Counted from the stretch's first letter, positions 1 to 11,159 are shown. The stretch: DNA of 64,000 bases from Pelodera strongyloides (GCA_036852015.1 JAANDG010000025.1:496001-560000), one strand, 5' to 3'. A program made the numbers and translations. The notes: a model not told the origin generated them from the sequence alone.

Positions 1-190
1 CCGACCCCAAATAGGAAAATGCCGACGCGTCATTCTCCTCGTGCGCGCCCCGTGTCAGTAAAAGTTAAAGCGGGTCAACGTCGTGTCGGCATACCGACTC
101 TTTGGGGTTAACGTCGGGTCGGCACATCATTCTTTGGGGTCAGCGTCGGGTCGGCACACTAGCTCGTCGGGTCAGCACTGGGTCAAAAAA
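1..190. repeat. G-rich degenerate tandem repeat
   Basis: Short irregular units built around GGGTCAGCGTCGGGTCGGCA repeat several times. A similar block occurs near 3.7-3.9 kb, so the two may be parts of one dispersed repeat family. No gene is visible here. Confidence 0.5.
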
Positions 191-524
191 TCATTCCACA
201 CATAAATACCGTAACCTGACAGTGATCAAAATGTGTATAAAAAACGTTTATTGCGCATATGACATAGAAAAACATAATAAAACGTAATAGTATAAAACTA
301 ACAAAGAAGTGAATAGTATGATGCAACGGTGAAAACTAACAACATAACACACAGTGGATAGTGAATAGGTAAGAAGGAACAGTGTAACTTGTAAACAAAC
401 AACAAAACGAACGATCTATCTAAGGGATTGAGAGAGGGTGAATGAGCTGACCAGCAAGAGTGTAACAAAGTAATAAACAATAAACTGATAAATGGATGCT
501 AAAGAACTACAACGAAACTCAAGA

Positions 525-841
525 GTTGAGCGCGGCAACAGTTTGGGGGTGTTTCCCGCAAAAGGAACGCATGTGAGATCTGTGCTTGCGGAAAAATATT
601 AGTACAACTACTGCACTTACGGCAGATCCTCCGAGCGCTTTCAAAAACGTTGCCGAAAAGGTGCGGAAATGGTGCGGGGCGCAAGTTGCGCGCCGCACCA
701 TTTCCATTTCCGCACCATTTTCGGGAAACACTTTGCGCGCCATTTCTATTCCGCGCGCATTTTGTTTCCCATTCCTTTGCGGCGCGCATTTTGTTTCCCG
801 AAATGGTGCGGCGCGCAACTCATCGGCTCTCAGTGTAGTCA
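525..841. repeat. Dispersed element iota, copy 1
   Basis: GC-rich element beginning CTCAAGAGTTG and ending CAACTCATCGGCTCTCAGTG, with internal inverted pieces such as GGTGCGGAAATGGTGCGG. Nearly the same sequence is found at 44043-44599, where it is nested in another element. The flanking 190-525 stretch is AT-rich and shows nothing recognisable. Confidence 0.65.
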
Positions 842-867
842 ACAATGGGGCTTAAGTATCTCAGAAC

Positions 868-1021
868 TGAGGCCATACTCATCAATTCACCACACCGATT
901 CTCTCGGGGACCGAGGAAATATGCCCTAGGGACAGAAAATAGCATTCTAATGTGAAACACGCAAAGAAAAAGACGGGGCATTCCCCGTGGGGAATTGAGC
1001 GGTGAATATGGCCTCTGGAAG
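868..1021. repeat. MITE family epsilon, diverged copy
   Basis: Terminal inverted repeats related to GAGGCCATATTCACCACTC flank a short core with a GGGGCATTCCCCGTGGGGAATT palindrome. Better-kept copies lie at 10367, 20408, 36319 and 52108. From here to about 1490 nothing else is recognised. Confidence 0.6.
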
Positions 1022-1491
1022 CGGCAGTCGGAGGTGCCTCGGTATCCGGATCCTCGGTCGAAGGAGTCTCCGAAACAGCGGTTTCTTCATCCAGATCTGG
1101 ATACCCGCCAAACAGCTGCAAAGGAATTGTATTGATACATTTATTGTCGTGTTTTGTTTTATACTTAAGACTACAAAAATCAACCTTTTCAGTAAACGTG
1201 ATGTTTTTTATTGAAAGGGAAAAAAGCATTGCGTTCTCTGATAATACTAACCGTCACAACCACGCTATATTTGTTCGCGTCTTAGGAAAAAGCGGTTATA
1301 CCACCAGACAACATTAGGGAAAACGTCATAACAGACTTAAACTGTGAAACTGAATCACTCGCAATCAATCAACAAACTAACGCATGATAAATAAGTGAAA
1401 AGAACTAACCTATCACTATCATCCTCTTCACAAAGTCACACAACGTCCGCATGCATAAATGTGCCATCCCATCCCACATCCCACATTTTCC

Positions 1492-2608
1492 CTACTCGCG
1501 AGTCCTATCCACAGCTGTGATTTCCAAACGTAAGACGCAGAGATGTCGTTCAGCAACCTGAAAACACATGGTGAACACATTTAAAAATAAAATATAAAAC
1601 TGATCTCACCACTAAATCTCACTAGTAGTCTCCTGATCTCGCTATATACTATATGCGTACTGCGTAAGGCCAAAAGCGAGACATTAAGATGTTAAGGGAC
1701 ACTAGAACATTCACATGTAGCTATTGAGGGATCCTACAATTTGAACAAATAATAGCACCTCATTGTCGATATATATATGTTGGTTCCAGCGTCAACCTAA
1801 AACACACATCTCTCCATTGTTCAATCGGTCAGGGTGTTGTAAGCGCCATAATTATCATATGAACACAGCCCGGTGAACATGCATTTGAACAACAGAAAAG
1901 AGTTAATTGAAACTGCGAAATAACTACCTTAGTTCTCGTTCGCCCAGCACCTCCAGATTCTTGAGTGAAAGGCCGAAAGTATCACAACAGCAAGTTGGAG
2001 TCCGTGTGTGCTTCAGAGCCTAAATTAACTATGTTTAAAGTTTTAACAGTATGCGAAGGACGATACATGCATTACAACGTATCTTGACACACAGTGAATG
2101 TAACTGTCGATTGCTATACAACTCCATGGTAATAAGACATTTCAATTCAGTGCAATCAGAACACTAGAAAACTAAATTAACAACTAAACCTCGTTCCTTA
2201 CGCTTACAGGGAGCATTGTTCGCGGTAGTATTTATTCTGTAGCACATCACCAAGGTACGAGTTGCGGGCTGACGGTCGGACTGTCAGCTCTAAAATGAAA
2301 GAAGTCAGGATAAGAAGAGGGAGACATACCAAGAAAACAGCCACAAAAGTACAACAAACCTCGTATCGTCCACGACAGTGCACTGTCCCATTATCCCACA
2401 CGCTCGTTCTAATAAACAATTAACGTCCTTATCTCCTTATTTTTCATACATGGGTTAGCAACTTACACCATTACTGAAACATTTCAAGTTACTTACGACA
2501 TTTTTAAAACATTTGAAGAAAAACTCACACTCGGAAATACTTCTTGGGAGGGGACCTCCCATCTCGAAGATCCTGGTAGGCTCACCAATTCCCGCTTCCT
2601 GGACCGTC
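1492..2608 (-). CDS. Exons of an unrecognised minus-strand gene (model incomplete)
   Basis: Five intervals on the minus strand look like exons bounded by good acceptors and donors: 2608-2531, 2408-2360, 2287-2208 (or from 2289), 1959-1928 and a terminal exon 1557-1492 ending in TAG. The first three join in frame and read like real protein (for example ...EMGGPLPRSISE... then ...NSYLGDVLQNKYYREQC). The last two also join in frame (...GRTRTK then VAERHLCVLRLE...). I could not close the frame between the third and fourth, so an exon may be missed or the gene may be damaged. No family is recognised and no start was found; upstream exons may lie to the right of 2608. Confidence 0.35.
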
Positions 2609-2967
2609 CTGAAATTCTAAAAAATTAAATACTGAAACAAAACTAAAATGTTGGTTCAAGTTCTAATGTTCAAGAAACAGATTATCTTTGAAAATGCAGA
2701 TGTCCAGTCGTTAAAAACAAGTTGCGATGTTCTTTAAAATAAACCTTTTATCTTTGCCAACGTAACTATGATCATCCATCACGGATCACGGCCCAATCTC
2801 CTACAAAATTACTTGCATTATATACTATATACATACTAAGAAAATAAAGGTCATAAGAAGAACACAAAACTATACTTGCTACTGGCTTAATACTGCGCAA
2901 ACTAGATTGTGTGTATTCTGCTCTACAGTGGCTCTACAATAAAACATTATGCCAATGCGCAATATCA

Positions 2968-3526
2968 TAGGTGACTCTAGGCCCGCAGGCATGCATTTAA
3001 GCAAATATGCCCTAGGGCGTGCCCTTCAATTGTAGAAGGCCGGGATAAGGCCACAAACGGGGAAAATGTCGGTCCGAACCTGGGGCGTGCCCTTTACATG
3101 GCACTTTGCCGTAGCCTTGCATTTTATAAAGCGCGCGAAAATTGGGATTTAAATTTTTGTGTAGCAGCAGCCGTAATATTTCGCAACCAGCAGAGACGAC
3201 CATACGCGGTATGGCCGAGTGGTCTAAGGCGCTAGTTTGGAGTACGTGTTTAGCTAATGTCGCAAGTTCGATTCCTGTCCGGTGCATTTGTCTTGCAAAG
3301 TTCTAGGTACTTGTATGTTGTGTTTCCGGGTGTAAGTTCGTGGTGGGTTAGCTAAAACAGTGTATATTCCTTTTCTTCCCGGTTGAAAATGGCCTGTTTG
3401 TGGCCCTTTATTATGCCCTCTAAAACTCACAAAAGCCCCAGGGCGTACCCTGGGCACCCTCTAAGGCCGGTAACGGGCCAGCCCTGTTCCACTGAAAAGG
3501 GCATGCCTTCGGGCCTAGAGTCACCT
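2968..3526. mobile_element. Inverted-repeat element carrying a tRNA-like segment
   Basis: The ends are inverted copies of GTGACTCTAGGCCCGCAGGC (left) and its near-complement at 3499-3523 (right). The inside includes GC-rich inverted pieces (GCGTGCCCTT / AAGGGCATGC) and a tRNA-like sequence at 3207-3289. It looks like a non-autonomous DNA transposon or SINE-derived composite. No coding capacity is apparent. Confidence 0.55.
3207..3289 (+). tRNA. tRNA-like sequence (Leu/Ser type), probably a pseudogene
   Basis: An A-box-like TGGCCGAGTGGTCTAAGGCGC and a B-box-like AGTTCGATTCC lie at the right spacing for a tRNA with a long variable arm. The T stem and acceptor stem pair poorly and the anticodon stem does not close well, so this is more likely a tRNA-derived repeat segment than a working gene. 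Confidence 0.4.
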
Positions 3527-3689
3527 GAGATATAATCCACAAAAGTAACAAACAAAAGAAGAACCGTTGGACTTCTGAAAATTCAAAAAAAATTCCAAAA
3601 AAAAAATAAAGTACGAAGCGTACATGCTTACAAATAATATAGAAACCTTCGTAATTTGGATGGCGCCGTACTTCATGTTTTGCAATAAA

Positions 3690-3900
3690 CGCGCGGACAG
3701 TTGGGTCGGAAGAGCGTCAGTTGGGGTCGGATACGGGGTCAGTTTGGGGTCGTTTGGGTCAGCACGGTGTCAGTTTGTATATGTAGGGGAAATCATAGTG
3801 TCAGTGACTTAAATGGGGTCGGCATTGGGATATTCAGTCATAGTGTGGGTCGGCAACGGTGTCGAAAGCCATTCTTGGGGCAAGCAGCGTGTCGGTCATG
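3690..3900. repeat. G-rich degenerate tandem repeat, second block
   Basis: Irregular units of the form TTGGGGTCGGATACGGGGTCAG repeat across this stretch and resemble the block at the start of the window. Between 3900 and 4380 I see no feature. Confidence 0.5.
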
Positions 3901-4379
3901 AACAGAGTGAAAGGTTCGGTGAACTTGACATTGACCACGGTGAAGTGAAGACTCCGTAATATTCTACAGGCAGAACCTTTTAGGTACAACTGAGACTCAT
4001 CTTTAGATCGGGACTCAGTGAAATAATCCGTTGATAAAGACACAGTCATATAATTCATCATTCCATACCATTTCACAATTTCACACAGTCTTTTTCATTT
4101 GTTTGAAAAAAATTCAGCTCAGCAAACGCATGTTTTAGTTGGTGGGCGGAGCCAAAAAGTGGAAAAAACAGCGTGCGTCGGTTGCATTTTCGGGTGGGCG
4201 GGACTTGCCTAGTTTTTCTGTCTCAGTCGACCTGCCTCCAAGGGGGTGAGAAATATAGAAAGTCTGTAGAAAGCTACCAACTTTCAAAAAAGTTGTTGTT
4301 CATGCAATGTAGACTGTTTTCTGTTTCAGAAGTCTTCGGTTTATTAATCCTCTGGTGAAGTATAGGTGCTCAATATTAG

Positions 4380-4564
4380 TTTAAAGCGAAATACCAGACG
4401 GTTTTTGAAATGCATCGTGGACATCTGAGTTCTTACGTATTTATGCTAATTTACTCGAATTTACCTCGATTTTTTATTATTATTTATGTTCACTGCATAC
4501 GCTGCATAAGAATGTTGGTCTACTCGATGTGTTTCAAAAACCGGCCGGGATTTCGCTTTAAAGT
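4380..4564. mobile_element. MITE family alpha
   Basis: Terminal inverted repeats TTTAAAGCGAAATACC... and ...GGATTTCGCTTTAAA enclose about 180 bp that includes the family's ACTCGATGTGTTTCAAAAAC end block. About sixteen copies are seen in the window. This copy lies just 5' of the GPCR relic and may have replaced its upstream exons. Confidence 0.8.
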
Positions 4565-4615
4565 CAACACAGTTATTTATCCAAACTATTTTAATTTTAA
4601 TTAATACATTTTCAG

Positions 4616-5290
4616 GTCTCATAGTGACTGCCGAATTCACGTTTATCGTCGTGCCGGACCTAATCCTAATTTTGGATTTATTTGGGTTAAGACGATATCA
4701 AATACTACTCTACATGATACGTTAGTAGTGCACACTTTCTTTCCTTAGTGAACAAGAAATTAAAAATGTTAAACTTTGTTTTACGCTCCAAGAGCGTGCA
4801 CCTTTATTCAAGGGAGTTCAAAGTTCAATTTAAGGTTTGCTTATGACATGTTCCGCAGAGGTCCTGAGCAGTGTAGGCGACGCGTTCCAGATGACAAATT
4901 GCTCGACGGCTTCGGGCTAGGGCCAGGAGGGATAAGAAAATAATGTATACTCGGTTCATCTTTTCGTTTGTCAATCTTCCAATCCTGTTCCTTCATAATT
5001 TTTAAATTATGCGTTATTCTAGCCTCCTCTTGGAGGGATATCTTTATTTTATTAATATTATATATCATTAATAATATAATTGCTCAGGACCTCTGCGGAA
5101 CATGTCATAAGCAAACCTTTAAATTGTTCTTTGAACTCCCTTGAATAAAGGTGCACGCTCTTGGAGCGTAAAACAAATTTAAAATTTAATTGATACTTTT
5201 TCAGACGTTTGCAAGGGCGCAGTCAATGTGCTGCTCGTATCATACCGACATGAAGAAATTAAAAAGCAATTAAACGGAAATTACGCCTAA
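4616..5290 (+). pseudogene. 3' fragment of a serpentine-receptor GPCR gene
   Basis: Two pieces match the last-but-two and last-but-one exons of the intact receptor at 28.7-32.4 kb. The first, after TTTTCAG at 4616, reads GLIVTAEFTFIVVPD... and ends LFGLRRYQ, against GLTMLAECVFVVIPD...FGLSRYQ in the intact gene. The second, after TTTTCAG at 5205, reads VCKGAVNVLLVSYRHEEIKK and ends in TAA at 5288-5290. The donor after the first piece is lost (CGATATCAAATACT instead of a GT site), and the second piece lacks the start of TM7. A MITE sits directly upstream, and an inverted repeat fills the intron. No upstream receptor exons were found, so this is a decayed paralogue. Confidence 0.75.
4770..5180. 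mobile_element. Inverted-repeat element eta, full copy
   Basis: Two arms about 90 bp long, TTTTACGCTCCAAGAGCGTGC at the left and its complement at the right, flank a spacer. The inner arm sequence GACCTCTGCGGAACATGTCAT recurs as single arms near 40310, 48480 and 63780. It interrupts the GPCR relic. Confidence 0.7.
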
Positions 5291-5439
5291 AAATGAAGTC
5301 TTCGACTACCACAATGGTCACAGTTGGTCACAGGAGTATAACAATAAATTAGAATATAAATACATTTTATGTGTTATTTGCGTTGAAGATAAAACTGAAG
5401 ATGTGTCCAGAATCAGAATGTGTTCGCCGTCAATGACTC

Positions 5440-5660
5440 CCGAGCTTTTTCCGAGAGACTATGCGTTTTCGAGGTTTTCCGCCTATTTTCCGAGTATTCT
5501 CCGAGAACATTCTCGGGCCGTGCTCGGAAAATTGCCGGGCCGAGTTCGGGAGCAATCTTTGTCCGTTTCAGAGCTTTTACCATGGATTTTTTCGAGATTT
5601 TCCGACAAATTTTCATAAATCGACCTCGATCCGACTAAACACCTAGTAGGAAACTAGTAA
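5440..5660. repeat. Dispersed repeat kappa, copy 1
   Basis: Many variants of CCGAG(C/T)TTTTTCCGA and TTTTCCGCCTATTTTCCGAG occur, ending near ACCTAGTAGGAAACTAGTAAAAC. The same order is seen at 25247-25475. Confidence 0.6.
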
Positions 5661-5747
5661 AACAATTAGCTGGTTTTTCCGCGGGCCGAGCTCGGTAACA
5701 AAGATCAGACGGAAGAGGTTCACAGAAACAGAAAAAGAGGAGAGAAC

Positions 5748-5769
5748 GCGAGTGAGAGAGCGAGAAACC

Positions 5770-5806
<37 letters not shown>

Positions 5807-5815
5807 GAAAAGAGA
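5748..5815. repeat. (GA)n-rich microsatellite
   Basis: Run of GAGA repeats with interruptions. No gene is associated. Confidence 0.8.
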
Positions 5816-6149
5816 AAACAGAGAACCGGACAGAGAGATGTGTGTATAGTCTAGTATGTACACTGTGCGTGTATAATTTACAATTTGCACTAAATATAAT
5901 TCGATTGTACTTTGTGTCACACATTTTAAGCGCTATAACATCCGGTTTTTGGAACGTGTGTTGGACATCTGCTTTCCCATGCATTATGTCCTATGTGGGG
6001 TCGAATCCCGGTCGAGTTTTTTTGACAAAACAGTTATCCAAAATATATTTAAAGAAACCGGTTTCCGGCTGTTATACAGTTTTAAAAACATTCCGTTCTC
6101 GATCCAGGCAAATGTGGAAAATATGGAAAACACTATAACTACAAGACGT

Positions 6150-6290
6150 ATTACACTGGGAAAACACCGCGGCTGCGCGGCGCCACTATGGCGCAAAGTG
6201 AATGCGCCGCCCGGCTGTGGCGGAGTCTCTATTTAAGCGCGGCTATGGCGCCAATGTTGCGCGACGATGGCGCGAAGTTTCACGTTGTAT
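6150..6290. repeat. GC-rich repeat
   Basis: Dense GGCGCCA/TATGGCGC motifs (CGGCGCCACTATGGCGC, GGCTATGGCGCCAATG) stand out from the AT-rich surroundings, probably a mobile-element fragment. Nothing else is recognised from 5660 to 7140 apart from the pyrimidine run below. Confidence 0.4.
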
Positions 6291-6465
6291 AGAAAATGCA
6301 TCCTAGAGAAAATACCTTGTTTAGCTTTCGGATACCTATATTTCACCGGGAGAGTCACCCATTTAGTTCTGACAGTTTTTAGGGAGCATGCGCATGAACG
6401 GTACTGAACAAGAACTTTGAACGTTCAAAGATGGAACACACTCAACCCTCTGAGACTCACTCTAT

Positions 6466-6486
6466 TCTCTCTCTCACTCAATTCTC

Positions 6487-6530
<44 letters not shown>

Positions 6531-6546
6531 TCGCTCTCTCTCTCTT
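6466..6546. repeat. (CT)n microsatellite
   Basis: Long CTCTCT run with occasional CCCTC interruptions. Confidence 0.85.
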
Positions 6547-7136
6547 CGCCCGAGTTGTAGTTTGTGAGTTGATTTCATTGATCTCCGACATCGGTTGATT
6601 TTTCTTTATTTCGAGAACTTGAAAAGCTGTGTCCCATAATGCAATTTTCTGTTACTTGCCAATTCGCTTTTTTCTCTGTGACAAAATACAGATAGGCCCA
6701 AGTAGTAAACCATTATGTCGATCGAAAGAATAAGAATAAAAAGTGTAGTAAATTTATTAAAGAACATGAACCCCCAGACCCTGATAATAAGACCTTCTTT
6801 CTTTCCCTCCCCCTGTATCTCTCTCCGTTTTGCTGTACTGCGCGTTGATATTCTGATATGATAAGCAACAAATGATAGCAAGAGATTAGTTTGGAAGGTC
6901 ACTCGTGGGAAAAACACTGCATATAAGGTGCCCGTGATCTACGGCACGAACTCTGATTAGGTTTCATTTTTACGTGTCAGACCCATAAAACTGACTGATT
7001 TCGTATCCAGATACTATGTTTGTTTCTTGCTATTGTTTTTTTTGCCATGTTCCTTGTTTTGCTGTCGTAGGCTAGGTAGGCAATCTATGACAGCTGTGAA
7101 AACATTTTCTTTTCTTTTTCTTTACCGTATTGTTAT

Positions 7137-7138
7137 AG
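7137..7138 (+). promoter_or_regulatory. Possible trans-splice acceptor
   Basis: A pyrimidine-rich tract followed by TTATAG lies seven bases before the start codon of the reductase. This fits an SL acceptor, but no matching donor was sought and the consensus is weak. Confidence 0.3.
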
Positions 7139-7144
7139 TAAGGC

Positions 7145-8226
7145 ATGTCCACTGCCACTTTTCAATTCAACGGAAAGAAGGTTTTGGTGACCGGCGCGAG
7201 CAAAGGTTGGCATTTATTTTACAATGTTCTATGATACTTACTTCGTTCGCAAAGGGAATATGTATGCCCTTTTTGAAGTTAAGCTGTATTAATAGAATGT
7301 GTGTTCCTCATTAAGGAAACAACAACAAAAATTGTTAAAAGTTTCCCATTTAAAAGAAAATGATTTTCAAAGTTCATCTTTTCCATAGTAAACGCGTTGC
7401 TTGACGCTTGACCCCCTGGCTTACACGGCAGTGCTGATGGAGCAAAAATTTAGCATATGTGCATACATCGGCATATAGCATGCAACAGCGACATATTTTC
7501 ATGCAAATGAGAATATTCGAATTTACATATTCAGTCGCCTACTTAAATTCATGTCTGGTGTGGAAACTCTAGTTTCGCAGTTGTTTTGCTCATTTTGAGT
7601 GCCTACATATTCCCTTTTATTTGTTTTCCTTTATTTATTACATCGAATTAGTATTTAATGCATTTTCAATGGCTCTTTCAAACTGGCAGTGTCAACTCAG
7701 CAGTTAAACATTTATTCTAGTAACATGTACATGAATACTTTTACAAGATTGACCTAACCGACAATTTTCGCGAATGCAAAAAGTAGAATTTTCAAGCGAA
7801 ATACCGGCCGGTTTTTGGAACACATCGAGCAGACCAGCATTCTTATGCAGCATATGCAAATGAATTAGGATAGCAAATCGAGCTAAATTCGAGCAAATTA
7901 GCATAAATGCGCAAAAATGCCGTCGTCAACGATGCGTTTCAAAAACCGGCAGGTGTTTCGCTTTAACCTCAACCCTTCAGGCATTGGGAATGCACTCTGC
8001 CGTGATCTTTCTGCCGCTGGAGCTAAAGTATTTGCAATGGCTCGCGATGCGGCCGCTTTGGAGAAATTGAGTAGTGAGGTTTGTTTCTCAAGTGTTCAAG
8101 ACAATAAGTTCCTGTTTAGTTCTTCTAATATGAAGTTAAGCATACTTGTTTAGTACTTAGAAAATAAAGAACAGTTGATCGTTCTCTCTCTCTCTCTCTG
8201 TCTCTCGCTCTGTCTCTCCCTCTATG

Positions 8227-8281
<55 letters not shown>

Positions 8282-10927
8282 GTCTTCTAGTACTTGCTAC
8301 CACCTTTACTCTTTCAAGTCGAAGCTGGTGAGCCACTTTTTAATATACTGTGTTTCTATTTCAAGAAATATTCAGGCGGAAAACATTGTTCCGATTGCTT
8401 GCGACGTGACGAGCAGTGTAGAACAACTCACAGAAGCTTTAGCACAAGTAAGGAAATTATACTTTCTACGTGATTTGTAAAGTAGGTCGGAGTAGAGAAC
8501 CGTATCCAAGAACTTCGTAATTTGGTCTAATTTGGTCTCTCCTAGTAAAACAAAATTAATTACAATTACATATGAGGAAGGTGCATCAAACGAATACAAA
8601 CCGAACACTGAGGAAATTTGGCCGATGCGCGGCCTACATTGCGCCCGTAATGGGTGTGCCGCCGTGTGAGGGCCCACCCATTTTTTGTAGGCCGCGCACC
8701 GGCCGTATGCCGGCCGCGCACCGGTCAATGTTTCGCGTTGTAAGCTTCAGCAGTATTTTGCAAGCTGTTTGACGATTGAACGTTTATTAATTTAGTATCA
8801 GCCATTTGACTGTCTAGTCAACAATGCTGGTGTCGCTATTCTGCATTCCATACTAGAATGCACCACGGAAGATGTAGACAAGTAAGAGTTTTAACAGTGT
8901 TTTAGTCTTAGTCCAAAAACCCGTTTTTGGCTATTTTTGGGAATACTCTAACTAGCTGTGGATCTTCTTTCGCGAATATCTTCCCCAATTTTTTCACAGA
9001 GTAATTTGGGAGATTTATCTCAGAAAAATTAGGGAAAACTTTTTATACGTAGGCCTGTGCCTAATAATTTTATCCGGGAACACACAAGCAGACTTATAAT
9101 CATCTTCTAATTACTGCAACAATTGTGTTCTGATCACCAATCTAGAGCAATAATAAAATGGGTACAACATAATTTTTGGGTTCAAGCGGTTCAAAAGAAA
9201 TTTTATTCTTCAGAATTCTGACTGTCAACCTCCGAGCTCCACTGATGCTCACACAAGTTGTTGTAAAGGAAATGATCAAGCACAAAATAAAGGGATCGGT
9301 TGTAAATGTGTCCTCTCAGGCCGGTTTGAGACCATTGAAAGACCATCCGGCATACTGTAAGTTGACGCAAGCGCACGCACAAGCACACATACACCCGCGC
9401 ACACACACACATACACAAGCACACACACACGCACACACACACACATACACAGCCACACACACGCGCATACACAAGCACACATGCACACACGCGCGCACAC
9501 ACAAGCACACACACACACACACGCATACACAAGCACACACACGCATACACAAGCACACACACATGCATAACAGGCACACACACCATCACACACACACGCA
9601 CACAAGCGCACACACACACACATACACCCACGCACACAGGACAGACACGCACACACACACCAACACACGTATATACAAACGCATCGGCATATTGCAGCAG
9701 TTCATGGTAATTGGGCAGATTCAAAAAAGTAAATTTAGGTTCCTCGAAAGCCGGTCTTGACATGCTCACTCGTTGTATGGCACTCGAATTCGGCGAATAC
9801 GGAATTCGTACAAATAACGTCAATCCGACAGTCGTAATGACCGATATGGGACGTATGGTATGATATCATGATATGATTATTGATTATTACATCAGTACAA
9901 GTCTAAAGGAGAACTTCCGTAAACTAGTTCCGTAATATAATATAATATAATATATAATATAATATAATATAGTACCTATGGACAATATCGAAATTATACT
10001 CAGAGCCACATCCCCACTGGAAACGATAGTCTCATTATTTAGCCCCAGGTTAGTTATGCTAATTTATATTTCCAGGCCTGGGCCGATCCTGAAAAGGCTC
10101 GTGCGTTATTAGCAGGAATTCCACTGGGACGCTTCGCAGGTGGGGAAAATTAATGTTTATTTATTTCAAGTAAAATATTCTTCAAGAATTACAGTTGAAT
10201 GAGAGAGTTCTAGGTCTTTTGGTAGCAAGAAACCACCGTGGTAAGGCCTTTTGACATCAAGAAACGTGGTGAGATTTTATAGCGAGGAATATTTTACCAC
10301 GTTCTTTTAGAAGGGAAAATAAAAGCTTACCGAATATGTAACTATGAACATAACCTAGAAACCAGAGGCCATATTCACCACTCAATCCCCCATGGGGAAT
10401 TCCCCGTCTTTTTCTGTGCGTGTCTCAAGTCTCACGTTAGAATGCTATTTTCTGTAACCAGGGAAAATTTCCCCAACATGGGAAACTAAAAACCCCGATT
10501 TCGCCCCGATCAAGTCCCTCAAAAAATCGGGCCGTGATCGGGGCGAAATCGGGGTTTTTCGACAAATGATCGGGGCGAAATCGGGGGTTTGTGAAATAAT
10601 CGGGGCGAAATCGGGGTTTTTCGACAAATGATCGGGGCGAAATTGGGGTTTTTTGACAAATGATCGGGGCGAAATCGGGGTTTTCACTTTCCTGTGGGGA
10701 ATCGGAGTGGTGAATATGGTCTCAGGAGAAAAGAATGCAATGTTATGTCGGGATAGGGGTATTGCCGTATTGCTAGTTCATATGCATACTTGAATACCTT
10801 CATAAAGACCCGAATCTATTTAGAAGTCGAGGAAGTGACTCGTTGTATCATGTTCCTGCTTTCTGATGCATCTGCGATGACAACCGGGACATTCTTTCCG
10901 ATCGACGGAGGCTACAGCATGGTATAA
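7145..10927 (+). CDS. dhs-21: Dicarbonyl/L-xylulose reductase (short-chain dehydrogenase)
   Basis: Eight exons: 7145-7205, 7981-8078, 8376-8447, 8802-8881, 9214-9356, 9739-9857, 10076-10139 and 10824-10927. All join in frame to give 246 residues, the usual DCXR length. Visible SDR features are the cofactor loop TGASKGIG (16-23), an ARD after the second strand, NNAG (84-87), Asn109, Ser138 in NVSSQ, and Tyr151/Lys155 in YCSSK. The C-terminal DGGYSMV closely fits the DCXR group, which reduces L-xylulose and alpha-dicarbonyls with NADPH. The symbol follows the C. elegans orthologue. Intron 5 splits the codon right after the catalytic Tyr and carries a long CA repeat. Other introns hold MITEs. 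The gene looks intact; the start is the first ATG before the Rossmann strand. Confidence 0.93.
7250..7616. mobile_element. MITE family gamma, copy 1
   Basis: Ends AAAGGGAATATGTATGCCC and CCTACATATTCCCTTT. It is about 95 per cent the same by eye as copies at 21748 and 49361. It lies in intron 1 of the reductase gene. Confidence 0.85.
7792..7967. mobile_element. MITE family alpha
   Basis: AAGCGAAATACCGGCCGG at the left and CCGGCAGGTGTTTCGCTTTAA at the right. It lies at the 3' end of reductase intron 1 and stops about 14 bp before the exon 2 acceptor. Confidence 0.85.
8181..8280. repeat. (CT)n microsatellite in reductase intron 2
   Basis: About 100 bp of CTCTCT with rare TGTCTC interruptions. 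Confidence 0.9.
8612..8735. repeat. Dispersed GC-rich repeat lambda, copy 1
   Basis: Starts AACACTGAGGAAATTTGGCC, then GCGCGGCCTACA, and contains GGCCCACCCATTTTTTG. The same start and GC-rich palindromic content appear at 11936-12200. Confidence 0.55.
8912..9060. repeat. Dispersed repeat sigma, copy 1
   Basis: Contains AAACCCGTTTTTGGCTATTT, ATCTTCTTTCGCGAATATCT and GGGAGATTTATCTCAGAAA. The same blocks are found twice, in opposite orientations, around 42938-43550. Confidence 0.6.
9361..9665. repeat. (CA)n-rich minisatellite inside reductase intron 5
   Basis: About 300 bp of CACACA interrupted by AAGCACAC, GCATACAC and similar variants, between the codons for the catalytic Tyr and Lys. Confidence 0.9.
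10205..10312. repeat. Repeat omicron, single unit
   Basis: Contains ACGTGGTGAGATTTTATAGC and GAGGAATATTTTACCACG, units of the tandem block at 11160-11390. It sits in reductase intron 7. Confidence 0.55.
10367..10726. mobile_element. MITE family epsilon with nested zeta repeat
   Basis: Epsilon ends GAGGCCATATTCACCACTC and GGAGTGGTGAATATGGTCTC enclose a later insertion (about 10480-10690) made of alternating CCCCGATTTCGCCCCGAT and its complement. The zeta units also occur at 14779-15085 and 40766-40908. Confidence 0.75.
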
Positions 10928-10976
10928 ACATACTGTACATGTACTGTATGATGCAAACTGGACCAAAATAATTGTG

Positions 10977-10982
10977 AATAAA
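10977..10982 (+). terminator. Polyadenylation signal AATAAA of the reductase gene
   Basis: AATAAA 50 bases after the stop codon, the normal distance for a nematode 3' end. Confidence 0.65.
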
Positions 10983-11159
10983 CATATTGTAAACAAGAAC
11001 TTCCTGTTTCATATGTGCCACATATAATTGCTTCTTTTTGTGCATGATAAAATAGTCTCGCCTATGACTTTTTGTGAGTATAATAAAATTATTAGTATAC
11101 CAATTTAACACATATCAAACAAACCCAGACATTGTGGTTACCTTTCAGAAAGCTTGTTT

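Noticed and set aside
5752..6138. A 128-codon open stretch rich in Arg/Glu.
   Set aside because: It is the translation of a GA microsatellite followed by unrelated sequence.
9176..9823. Long open frames on both strands (up to 206 codons) in the CA-rich block.
   Set aside because: They translate a CA/GT repeat inside an intron of the reductase gene; only the small true exons at each end are coding.
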